Below, piece after piece: positions 1 through 10,438 of a DNA stretch of 35,198 nt. Positions within the stretch are counted from its first letter, which is position 1; every line of letters begins with the position of its first letter. The stretch covers positions 1 through 35,198 of the forward strand of contig JBAMDO010000363.1 of NCBI GenBank assembly GCA_037074765.1, given 5' to 3'. This DNA comes from Mansonella perstans. Lineage: Eukaryota > Nematoda > Chromadorea > Rhabditida > Onchocercidae. The notes beneath the pieces were generated by a model. The model was not told the DNA's origin. It saw only the letters and a list, made by a program, of their open reading frames with translations, and did not search any database. The translations under genes were made by a program, and so were the position numbers.

Positions 1-422
1 TGAGAAAATTGAATGCAAATGTGATGAAATTACGATTTGAAATTAATAGTGGGAAACTTGATGAAATATTTTAAAGCGAAAATTTTAGTTTAGAAATAAT
101 TTAACTCCCCATCATTTTTTCGCCATTTCCGACTAATTATTGAGATGATTTCTAAATTTGGGACGAAACAGATCAAATCCAGGTTTTTATTTTTTACAAA
201 GAAAAAATCCTGATAAAAAAAATTGTACAGTCATTAGTATTAAATTGTATTCAATGTAATAAATAATTTGGAAACTGAATTTATCAACGTATTATAATTT
301 AATCCAAGTTATAACTTGCGACCCGTTACTCTCATATAATAAATTATTTTCTTTCAACATTTCAAATGTATTATAATTAAGAAATTTTAAGTTTACTGAT
401 CGTTGTGATCAGAAAGTTCGAG

Positions 423-656
423 ATGATTACGGTATCATTTAATCGTCGCACAAAGCAATCAATATTTACTGTCACACTATGTTTTCTTATCATTATTATC
501 ATGCCAATAATTTTATCCATTATTAGAAAAAAAAGAAAAAACTTAACCAATAAAGAAAATATATCAGTAGTACTGGGAAGTAGCAGTAATAGTAGTAGTA
601 ATAGATTAACAGTAGTCAATAGTAATTATATCTTTAATCAGAATAATAAAAAATAA
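423..656 (+). CDS. Possible small single-pass membrane protein or terminal exon
   Basis: This is a weakly supported ORF of 77 residues from the ATG at 423. The product has a basic N-terminus (NRRTKQS), one hydrophobic stretch (about residues 14-32, rich in Ile/Leu), a basic stop-transfer run (RKKRKN) and a Ser/Asn-rich tail. A splice-type acceptor (GATCAG) ends at 412, so this could be the last exon of a longer plus-strand gene that begins outside the window, or a trans-spliced short gene. Two AATAAA signals (679-684 and 695-700) follow the stop within 45 nt, as expected of a 3' end. It would converge on the septin gene. I do not recognise the protein. The antisense ORF over the same bases is low complexity and is discounted. 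Confidence 0.33.
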   Translation: MITVSFNRRTKQSIFTVTLCFLIIIIMPIILSIIRKKRKNLTNKENISVVLGSSSNSSSNRLTVVNSNYIFNQNNKK

Positions 657-996
657 TGAAAATTAATTTGAAGCATAAAATAAACGACGTATAAAATAAA
701 TGAATGAACAATCGAAATAAAATAGATTTAGTTAAATTTTCCGCATCAAGTGCAGCAAAATTGAAATAAATTCGCTGAAATAACAACACACACACCAAAT
801 AGACAATTTTAACTGCTTGAATATTATTTAGAAATGTTTATAAAAATTCGAAAAAAAAAACTACGGAATTGTACAAATCCTCCAAAAAGAATTTTTTGGT
901 AAAATATTCATTTAAACCTTTTTGAATTAATTTTGAAATAAGCAGAACTTTGAAGTAATTGAAAAGTTTATTTTTTCAAAAATATAATTTCTAAAG

Positions 997-1073
997 ACAT
1001 ACATACACACATACACACATACACACATACACACACACACACATACACACACACACACACATATACACGCACA
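997..1073. repeat. CA/TACA microsatellite
   Basis: Imperfect (CA)n with interspersed TACA and ATACACAC units over about 75 bp. It creates a spurious minus-strand ORF of Cys/Val repeats that is not a gene. Confidence 0.9.
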
Positions 1074-1285
1074 ACAACAAATTCGTTTCAAACGATAACG
1101 AAAAAGTACGCATTGCATAAAGAGATAACAAAAAGGAAGGATAATAAATGCAATCAGAATTTACAAACAGTAAAAAGAGTTTTAAAAAAAATCGAAAGTT
1201 AACGATTACTCATTCTATTCGTCTTCTCTTCCCTCTCCTTATATTTATATGCATTTATTTTTTTAGCTCTCTTCACTTTCAGCTT

Positions 1286-1303
1286 TTGTTGTTGTTGTTG
1301 TTG
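1286..1303. repeat. (TTG)6 trinucleotide repeat
   Basis: Six uninterrupted TTG units in non-coding sequence downstream of the septin stop. Confidence 0.85.
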
Positions 1304-1859
1304 AACACTTAAATTAACAAAAAAATTTAACAAGTTTTAAATTAAGCAAAAGAAAACAAATAATTAACAGAATGATTTTGACGCATGTTGATGATTTGAT
1401 CGGAGATATGAATTTTTTTTTCTTTTTAACTAGTTAAATAAAAAAAAGTAAAAGTAATCGAAAAAATTACTTGGCTATTTACTTAGCTCGGACGTTTCCC
1501 TTCATAATAACAACAAAATATGACGATATCAAATAGTAAATTTTTCACTTAATTTAATGATTTTGGACAGTGGTAGTAAGTAAAACAGGTAAGTGCGCTT
1601 CAATGAAATTTAAAAATAGAAATGACAAGTGAAAAGAGTGTTGGAAAGAATTCGTAAAGAGATCAGAAATAATGTTGAAGAACCGACTGCAGATTAAGTA
1701 GATAAACGAAAAAGAAACGAAATCTACACTTGGAAGATTTTATCAGCGTCGAAAGACTTTCTAAAAAGCGAAGAAAAAGATATTTTCCTTTTTCTTTCCA
1801 AGATGTCGAAACTTGCAAAATAGATTAGCTTTATGAATTATCATTTGGTCGGAGATATT

Positions 1860-4800
1860 TTAGTTACATCTCGCTACTGTCAAATTCAGGTCATTTCCTG
1901 CGGCCTCTACAAAGAAGTCGATTTTCGTAGATGGCCCCAACAGAAAGTCAAAAACACTCTGCAGATTCCATTTGATGAAAATTAGTTTTTAGCAAATATC
2001 ATTTTTTGATCAAGAAAATTTCAGTGAAAGTCAGTGAAAGATGAAATTTATAACAGTCGAAAGAGAAATTCGTCAACACTACACAGAACTGATCAGTGGT
2101 AATTTAGTTTTTGAAAATTCCACCGAGTCCCTTTTTCATGCGAGACGATTTTTCGGATGGCGAACTTCTGAAATGGATCAAATAATTCAATTTAATTTCA
2201 ATAATTTCTATTAGACTAAATATCATAGAAAACAAAGTTAAAAATGAAATCTTGAACGGTCAGCGACAATATATAATTTAAATAGAGAAACTTACCAACC
2301 TTGAGTCTTGCCGTGAAACAGTCCCGGTGTTTCGACGTATTTCCACTACCTCACTCATCAGCTGTTCCAAGGTAAGACGGCGTTCTTGTAATATACGACG
2401 ATTCTCTTTCTCTTTTTCATCAAGCTGCAATTAACTTTCAAATTAAGCTGAAAGAGCTGACATGTTTTAAATTAACATAAAACGCTTCCAAGAAAATATG
2501 TTTCAAATTCTTATTCTAAGAGCCCAATATGATTTTATATTAACTGAGAAGTTTCAAGCAAGCAAGCCAATAAAGCGCTGCCCAGTAGAGCTCGAAAAGG
2601 TTTTTCCCATGTGGCCTGCAAAAGTCGTTCGATCATTGCTGACAACAAGTACATTAAAACTTCAGATCTGGTAAAGGAATAAATCCCAGATGAACAATGC
2701 ACAGTATATGAGTATTGCTATTAATGACATAAACTAGTTTCAACACTTATATTTAATGCGACTTTATAAGCTTTGCTACAGTAAATTAAAACGTAGCCAT
2801 TCGCAGCATATCTACCTCAGATTGTCTCGCAGCTAATTTTTCTTCGCGTTCCTTCACCTTCTCTTCGAAAACCGGAAAAGAAACAATACATATACCAAAC
2901 GTGCTACAGAAGATTAGATGACAAATATTCATATAAGTAGACTTTTTAAGAATTTACTTTTTCCATGCTGTGTTTTCGCTCCTCAAGCTCCTTTTCTTTG
3001 ATCTGTTTCTCATGTTCCAACTGTGTAAAAGGATCTCTAGAATACGACTGATTGAATTCAAAAATAATGCAAGTTAGGAACAGAAAGATTACGATTTGCT
3101 ATATCCAGCATTTTCGTAGAGACCTACGATTTCGTATTACTTTGTATTACCAAATAGACCTTCTATCACAAAATTACAAAATAAAATTATGAATAATCTG
3201 ATCGCCATATGAACTATATATTTTGTGTCCAATTTTTCCACACTGGCTCCTCTATTAAATGCTCCATCTATCTCTACAGAAGAAAGTAAAAGTAAATAAA
3301 AATAATAAATAATAACAAACAAAAAATGAATATATTAAAAATATATTATATTAAAAGCCAGCAAATTATATATTAAATATCCCATACAATTAAAGAATTC
3401 AACAGAAATAAGTATTATTTTTGGACTACCTGTCTATTGCATTCGTCGATCCTTTGTTCAATTGTCGATAGCGAAAATTTTCATAATGCACACTACGGGT
3501 TACTGCGATAAGATCTATCAAATTCATCCTGAATTTTTGAACATAATATTAACTGAAGAATAAAAAAATCTAAAGCGAATCACTGACCCTCGAAAATCAC
3601 TGATCCAACTTTATAGAGATATAATAATTGTTACCTTATTACAGTGTCACGCAAAGCGATGAAGTCGTTGTGTTGCAAATTTTCAACCTCAACCGTACCC
3701 CACGTGTAATCTCTCACGCGACATCGACGTCCATTAGCTTCTCGGACCTATACTACTTAATATTCAAAAATTTCTAATGTATGGAGAATATCTTTGTGGT
3801 ATAAGAAATACCTGATTACTGCCAACAATAGCAAATGGAAACCGCTCACGGAGAGGACCAAACTGTTTTTTCTCATCTTCATCTTCGGTATCCGGAAATT
3901 TATATAATTTGATACCATTCCCTTCAATCTCCTTGCTTATCTAGAAAAATACAACAAATCACGATTAGAAACCAATGTAGATGATTATATCATTTTATTC
4001 TTATCCTTTGATAACTGACCATAAAAAGCATTCCAACTATGAATCAAATAAAGATTACACATCTTGCAACTAAGGCATTAAAATTAATTTCATGTTTAAC
4101 TCGAATTAAAAACGAATAAGCAATATGCCACTACTTTGAAAATCATAAATCTTGGTGGTCATCATTAAAATTATGTTATAGTTCCTGTCTTCCTCTATAA
4201 AATTCCGCATTATGTCATAATGCCCAGTGTTAACTCTCTTGCTCATACCTAGAAGCAGAGAAAAACTTCCGAAATGCTACTTACAAAATTAAATGAAATC
4301 AGAGAAGAACGAAAAAAGCGACGATGCTATTTTTGAATTGATTTCATGAACATATGGTAGTTCGAAATTATTTTAACAAACTACTTGGCTTTTGAAAAAC
4401 GACAGCTCGCTCACTGTCAACGTATCAGCTTTCGCAATAACTGGAATCACATTGACACGATCATGAAGCTTCTTCATCATTTCAACGTCAAGTTGCTTTA
4501 ATCTAAAATTCGTTACTAACAAGTCGTTCAACATTACCTAAAATATTCAAACTTGACATACAGCTTAAAAAATTCTAAAAATAAAGCTCAGCAAAATATA
4601 AGCTCGAATTTAATCAACCATGTTATTTACTTTGAGAAACTAAAGCACCAAGCAAGCAATACAAGTTTACCAGACAGTTTGAAAGATTTTGAGCAGTGGC
4701 ATTTTCTCAATCCCAAAACGTAAAAACAAAAATTTTTACCCATGTCCAGTGGGACTGATGAAGTATAGGCAAAGATGCACACGCTTATCAGGAATTGTTG

Positions 4801-6095
4801 CAGAGCGCTCAATTTTAGTTTCCTCCGAAAAATAATCCAAATACTTTTTCTCGATATAATTAACGATCGGCTCCCAACTACAAGTTACATTTAAAAAAAA
4901 TAACACTGGCTGAAATTCCAGAAAAACTGACAATACTGTGGAGTTCTAACAAAACTGCTAAAATAGTATAATTTGATTTGCTATCAATATTCATCATGTT
5001 TAGTATTTCGTCCGTTAATAACTATAAGTTGTCATAAGGGTTTTTTTTTTCTTTTTTATTGAGAAGCAAATATAACAATTTCTTAAATGGGAAATTTAGG
5101 GAACTACTTCTTCACATGTACTCAAGGAATAGTACAGAATTCGAAACTATCAAGATAAAGCAACCACCAACCACTTGCTGTTATCTACCGCATCACCAAA
5201 ACCTGGACAGTCTACCAAAGTAAGGTTCAAAGTTACACCATTCTCCACTAAGCGTACGATTTTCTCTTCAATTTGTACTGTTGGCGAAACCTGCCGCTTC
5301 TGCGTATCCGGATCGTTAATTTCCGTACAAAATAAGGAATTGATGAACGTTGATTTACCAAGACCGGAACAACCTGCAATATATAATAATCGTTTTTATA
5401 AAATCATCTTAAGGACAAGAATAGCAATTATTACTGCTTCTTGAAATTGAATATGTAATGAGTGATCTGAGATATTAATGCTTGCAATAAAGTTGACAGC
5501 AAAAGAGAAATAAAAGACATATAAATAAAAGACATACTATTAAGAATATCTAGAAGGGAATAGATTACAATAACTTCAAAATTTATAAATACATACAAAT
5601 CTTGGCAGTTCGTTGCTTACAACTGAGGTAGTATGATTGTATCACTACGGTATATGACATATATTAGGAAAGAATCCACAATGAAACACAGAATGGATTT
5701 TAAGCCATACATCACAAAGGTGTTATAGATCATAAAGAACCAATAGACAACAGGATAACTTATGTTCGTTTTCGTTACAAGAAAATATGCTTAACAAAAA
5801 CAGATACTAAATATGCTTAATAAAAAGAAAATTTTTAATGTCTGTCGGTCAATATAATCCCCAGTAAATGATCAATATTGGTCAGTACTTCCGAAAAATA
5901 TTCAAAAAAATTTAATACTACAGCAAAAATAAACATACCAACAACCATTAGCGTAAACTCAAAGCCATTTTTGATAGCCCGACGGAATACTTGGTTAGGA
6001 AAATTTGCAAAGCCAACATAACTATGAGTATCTTTCAGTTTCGAACCATTTAATGATTTTTCCGATAAACTTGAACTATTTATGTCGACTTGCAT
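1860..6095 (-). CDS. unc-59: Septin GTPase (SEPT7/UNC-59 type), 11 exons
   Basis: Septins are GTP-binding proteins that polymerise into filaments at the cell cortex and act in cytokinesis and cell shape. Minus-strand exons: 5939-6095, 5175-5373, 4740-4877, 4385-4502, 3812-3940, 3635-3747, 3430-3528, 2958-3036, 2816-2860, 2296-2424 and 1860-1958. All phases match, giving about 434 residues (human SEPT7 is about 437). Visible motifs: polybasic/entry region [10 protein letters not shown] (28-37), P-loop GCSGLGKS (53-60), switch-I-type SPTVQIEE, G3 DCPGFGD (107-113), G4 AKAD (188-191), VGSN near 243 and the septin element WGTVEVEN near 263. A Glu/Lys/Arg-rich coiled coil spans about 322-390. Odd: the P-loop has Cys where septins usually have Glu or Thr. 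The last exon (ending VARCN) rests only on phase, acceptor and stop. The family call is firm. UNC-59 rather than UNC-61 is inferred from SEPT7-like wording ([17 protein letters not shown]). Confidence 0.93.
5509..5536. repeat. 14-bp tandem duplication in septin intron 1
   Basis: Two near-identical copies of AAATAAAAGACATA lie side by side in the intron between septin exons 1 and 2. Confidence 0.75.
5783..5827. repeat. 26-bp period duplication in septin intron 1
   Basis: The phrase AAATATGCTTAA followed by a short A-rich tail occurs at 5783 and again at 5809, separated by 26 bp. It sits just past the exon 1 donor, inside the intron. Confidence 0.7.
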
Positions 6096-6125
6096 CGTTA
6101 CACTTACACAGAAAGCAGAAGCGAG

Positions 6126-6136
6126 GCTGAAAAAAT
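6126..6136 (-). promoter_or_regulatory. Probable spliced-leader acceptor of the septin gene
   Basis: On the minus strand a TTTTTTCAG acceptor ends at 6127, leaving a 31-nt leader (6126-6096) before the septin ATG at 6095-6093. This is the usual spacing and consensus of nematode trans-splice sites. It could instead be the acceptor of a cis-spliced 5' UTR intron. No in-frame coding sequence is visible upstream. Confidence 0.55.
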
Positions 6137-6327
6137 TATTTTTCTGAAATTTATCATTTCTTCTGCTAATTGATTTTGATTTTGAGATCTTATCATAGTG
6201 CTTATGCTACCTGATCACGAATCATGACTCACTATCATAGAACTTGATCTAATAATGTTGTGTTTTTATAAATTTAAAACAAAATCTCACTATAACATAC
6301 TATTACAAATGTTTCATAATTACCGAA

Positions 6328-6399
6328 CATATGCTTATATGGTAATCCGCAAATGTTATCATCATATATGTTTATGTAGTAATCACAGAATTTTATCAT
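6328..6399. repeat. Two degenerate 35-37-bp tandem units
   Basis: Both units run from CATATG/CATATATG through TTATRTGGTAATC-like sequence to TTATCAT (starts at 6328 and 6363). Looser relatives of the TTATCATA phrase occur on either side, from about 6190 to 6450. Confidence 0.6.
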
Positions 6400-6748
6400 A
6401 ATATCTTATCTAGCTTAGTACAGAATCTTATTCAAGTATTTTGTCACTTATCATACATTTCTCTATTATCTTCTTACTGCCGCAAAACGGCATCACAGTA
6501 TGTTAACAATAATATCCTATGCAAATTAAACGTCAAACGTTTAAATGAAATGTTTCAACTGAAAGCGGCTTTCTTACGTCTGTATGAAACTTGGTTTTTT
6601 CACGTCACAGATATTTTTGCGCGTAAAATGTTGGCTTCCGTAGTTTCATATAAGCTCTGAACATTTAACACTCCTATTTTCTGATATCATGTATATGTCC
6701 TAACTTCCTACTCTTACCTTTTTGTTTAACGATTACGACGATTGCACT

Positions 6749-6968
6749 AATGAACCGTTTAATAATTAGTTATTCATTGGTGGATACAATGATTCCACAA
6801 GTATTTTTAATGATTCGTTTGCTGATTACAGCTTATTCGTTTAATATTTATAACAAATCGTCCAACTATTTGTTGATGATTCGTTCGATAATTATATCTA
6901 TACATTTATGGTTACAACAAATTCGCTTGATAATTATAGCTATTAATCATTAGTGACTACAATGATCC
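6749..6968. repeat. Degenerate tandem repeat, about four units
   Basis: Units begin near 6749, 6809, 6875 and 6919. They share a core like ATTCGTTTGATAATTATAGC followed by a Y-rich part and GTGGATACAATGAT (best kept in the first and last units). Periods are 44-66 bp. It lies about 650 bp upstream of the septin start. Confidence 0.65.
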
Positions 6969-7858
6969 ATAATTAATTCACACGAATAAACCATCATAAT
7001 TTAATACTAAACTAGCAAAACTTCCCAAGTATTAAACAGACGGAATGAGTCACCCTTTCTATCTGGAGCCACGGACAACCGTAAAGTATAACCCGGTCCC
7101 ATTATCATTTGAATAAAAATATCGACCAAACAACTTCATCGATTTCTTATTTTTGGAAAATTTCCCTCAATCTCATCGATATTGCTCAGTCCATTAACAT
7201 ATTTCTATTACAATCACCACATGATTCATTTTTTTAATTTTCAATTATACTATTTAGTTGATTCCAATTATACATTGCGTGAAAAATACTACTGGCACAT
7301 GCGTCATTTTGACTTGTAATTTGTTTATAATCGTGTTTTTCTAATTAATAACTGGAATTAAAAAAAAAAAAACACATAGATAATTAGTAACTTAAAAACC
7401 AATAAACAGTTTGTTTCGTTATATAAAAATTTTAACAGAATTAAATGTGAGCAAAAAAGAAAAGCCAAAAAAATTTGCCAAAATATTTAATTGGAAAAAA
7501 AATCATCTACCATCCCACATAGCAATGAAATAGTATAAAAAGTTAAAAAAAAATTTTTATTGACAAATATAAAATTCCAATTTCAACAAACTGCCGTAAA
7601 ATAATTCCACAGAATCCGCAATTCATTCATTAATTAATTGTTCTTTTGTTCATTGACATTAATCAGCAAATGATATCATGGCATCATGACAACAAAGAAA
7701 GTGACATTATCAGTAGGATTTTTTTCTTGTAATTAATAAGGTAAGAAAAAAAAGAGAAGACGAAGAAAAGAAAAAAACACTTCGAATTATATTGGAAATT
7801 AATATTTTTAACAATGAAAAAAAAAAAGTATTGCATGGGAATGATTTAGAATAATTAA

Positions 7859-7962
7859 TTTATATATATACATATATACACATATATATATCTATATCTA
7901 TATATAAATAGATAGATAGACAGATGGATAAGATATATATATATATATGTATATATATATGG
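7859..7962. repeat. AT / CATATA / GATA microsatellite
   Basis: A compound, imperfect run of TATA, CATATA, CTATAT and GATAGATAGACAG units. It is non-coding. Confidence 0.9.
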
Positions 7963-8939
7963 AGAACATGTATATACATTTACCTCAGTACCATATAAAT
8001 AGAATTTTTTCTAAGTAATCAAAATTAATTTGATCAATTGCAATGCTAAAAATGTAATATGTAAATTACTTGATGCTACAAATATGATTGTGAAATAAAG
8101 AAAAAGAAATTCCATTATGATATAAAATTTCATTATTTCAATATTTTGTACTTTTTTTTGCGAAAATCTCAGCATGTCACATGTATAGTTTCCACTTTTT
8201 TCTTTTTTCTCAAATAATGATCATTAAAAATTGAAACCAAAAAAAATGATTTTTTTATACTGTTTTTTAGTGCTTTCATTTTAAAAAAATATTAAAGGAT
8301 AAATCGTTTGTTTTTTAATACTTAAGAGAAAAACAAATGTATGTATTAGAATAAAAGAGAGAAGAAAAAAGAAAAAAATTTGTCATTTGTATTGAAATGA
8401 AAGAGAAAGAAAAAATCGAAAATTGTTATTTGAAATGAATATTAACAGAGTACAAATAAACGATGAATTGAATTAAATATTAGTAATAATAATTTGAAAC
8501 AATAATTCAAAGAGTATATTCTCATTCGCATTCAGAGGAAATAAAAAGTTTCCGGAAAAAGGAAAGAAGAAAAAATAATTATTATGTATAAATCGCATTT
8601 AGTAAGTACTGAATTTGGTTACCATTAATCATATTAATGTATCATATATTTCTATCGTATGATATGCTTATTAATATTTTTGCTTTAACTTTTGCTACTG
8701 AAAAATATTTTTGCTAAATGTTCAACTTTTTTTTTAAAAAATAAGTCCAGTCGGTTAGAATTATGCATTCCTCTTTTTTTTTACCATTCAAGTTTAAAAG
8801 CATTGTTGTTTAATTTAATACTATTACTAATGAATTTAATGACCAAAAACTTGATCACCAGTTATGGTTCACTATCAACAAATATATCATTAGAGAAATA
8901 TCACAAAACACAATTAAGTTAAAATACATCTATGATAAG

Positions 8940-8959
8940 AAAAAAAAAAAAAAAAAAAA
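8940..8959. repeat. Poly-A tract
   Basis: An uninterrupted run of about 20 A in the intergenic spacer. Confidence 0.85.
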
Positions 8960-9298
8960 CAAAGATCAGATCAACTGATTAATTGACAATTTTAACAAAT
9001 AAAATTATTAATTGTTAAATGAAATATGTCATCATCATTGTTCTCTCGTCTTCCTGATTTCAAGAATTTTTTGAATTCCTTGTAGTACAAGCAGAGTTGA
9101 CCATTTTCAGAGTTTCCGATAAACTGAATAATAGTTACAATTAAATGATATGAATTAAAAAAAGAGAAATCAATTGGTAGATAACGAAAGAAAAAAAACT
9201 CAAATCTTCTGCAATCTTTTCAACAGGAAATTTAAAAGTTGAAACTACTCAAAAACGAAATTAATATCTTTTTAGTGAGAGAAAAAAAAAGCATTAAT

Positions 9299-10438
9299 TT
9301 ACGTTGACTGACGTTCATGTTGACTTTCTTTCTGAAGCGTTTTATTGACATTTGACGTAGTACCAGTGGTACCATTTGTTAACAGATCCAGAAATAGTTT
9401 TGATTTCAAAAATCGTCTATAACTATCTTTTGCCATTAATTGTTCAATTCTTGTTTGCGCCAACGAAAACATATTTAGTTTGGCACCATTTTCAAGAGCT
9501 GATTTCGTTGCTGCACGTGTATCACTGTCTAAATTAACCTAAAAACAAGTTTGCTTAAAAGCATGAAGTAAAAAAGTAAAACATATAATTATAAAAGTGC
9601 AAGTAATGCTAGATGTGAAATTAAAAAGGATTTTTTAATTTTTGATGATACTTTGATTGCTTTTAATAATCAATAATTCGACTTGTTAGAAGCTTAATTT
9701 AATCAAATTTAAAAACGATATTTATTTATTTTTTTATTGAGTTTTAGTTTTAGCCATCAGTCATTAATCATTAATAATGAAAGTAAAAATCATGAACTAA
9801 TGATGGTTATATTGAAAATTTTACTTTTAACTTACTTATGCTAAGAGTAAACAAATAATAATGCAAACTTCTTTTGGTGACTGCTCAGCAATGTATTTAT
9901 TGTATATGGAATGCGCTTTTTGAATTGTTGATTTTTTCCCTTCTTTCATCTTTCGAAACTCTTCACATTCAATCCAAAAATCAACATTTTCATCGCTGAA
10001 TTCTCCTTTCAGAAATGTTCGAAATAACAAACAACCATCTTAATATGATCCAATTAATTAGATTTTACTGTGTAAGACATACCAAATATAAAATATGTTA
10101 TCCTTATCCCATCCAAAAAATCAATGTTCAATTCGATTCCAATTTTATACTAGTAAACTTTTAATGAATTAATGTTTCATAAAAATGAAACAGCATCAGA
10201 GTTAGATAATTAATTACAAACTTTCCATAAGGCATAATTAATTTAGTTGAAATGAAAAGTGCATTCTACACGATATGTTTTATTTAAAAATATAAAATTA
10301 AACATACATTTATGATTTAGTAAACGTTCGAATGAATCCTGCCATTGCATTATATCTTCCTTAGATGGATACAGTGTTGATGTACTACAAGTATCCATTT
10401 TACTCCTGATGAAATCCAACGTTTTCGCAAACCTACCA
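9299..10438 (-). other. RGS-domain exons (last three exons of the C2-RGS gene)
   Basis: Exons 10308-10438, 9869-10038 and 9299-9538 encode the RGS box. It opens WQDSFERLLNHKYG, continues through FSDENVDFW and KEVNLDSD, and closes LMAKDSYRRFLKS. Aligned by eye to RGS4, the G-alpha contact positions Glu87, Asn88, Asn128, Leu159, Asp163 and Arg167 are all kept, so GAP activity is expected. The Asn128-equivalent codon is the second codon of the last exon (GTT AAT after the acceptor). The stop is TAA at 9299-9301. The acceptor of the middle exon is TTAAG, weaker than its neighbours, but it restores the Tyr-Gly of the family motif. Confidence 0.95.

Larger units (their letters stand above)
657..1859. 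other. Intergenic region between two convergent 3' ends
   Basis: No coding exon could be supported here. The stretch holds poly-A signals for the possible plus-strand gene at its left edge, a CA-type microsatellite, a GTT repeat and AT-rich sequence that probably includes the septin 3' UTR. An AATAAA on the minus strand near 1255 is about 600 nt past the septin stop, so its use is uncertain. Confidence 0.5.
6137..9298. other. Septin upstream region / RGS 3' intergenic spacer
   Basis: No exon could be supported in these roughly 3.2 kb. The right part should contain the 3' UTR of the C2-RGS gene and the left part the septin promoter. The region carries two degenerate tandem-repeat clusters (6328-6399 and 6749-6968), an AT/GATA microsatellite (7859-7962), a 20-bp A run near 8940 and much A/T homopolymer. 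Short ORFs at 6750-6953 and 8692-8922 have low-complexity translations. The first is produced by the repeats. Confidence 0.5.

Noticed and set aside
5175..5444. Plus-strand ORF of 89 codons
   Set aside because: It is the antisense shadow of septin exon 2, which carries the P-loop and DCPGFGD on the minus strand.
8692..8922. Plus-strand 76-codon ORF
   Set aside because: It is built on poly-T/A stretches with no splice or poly-A context and no recognisable motif.
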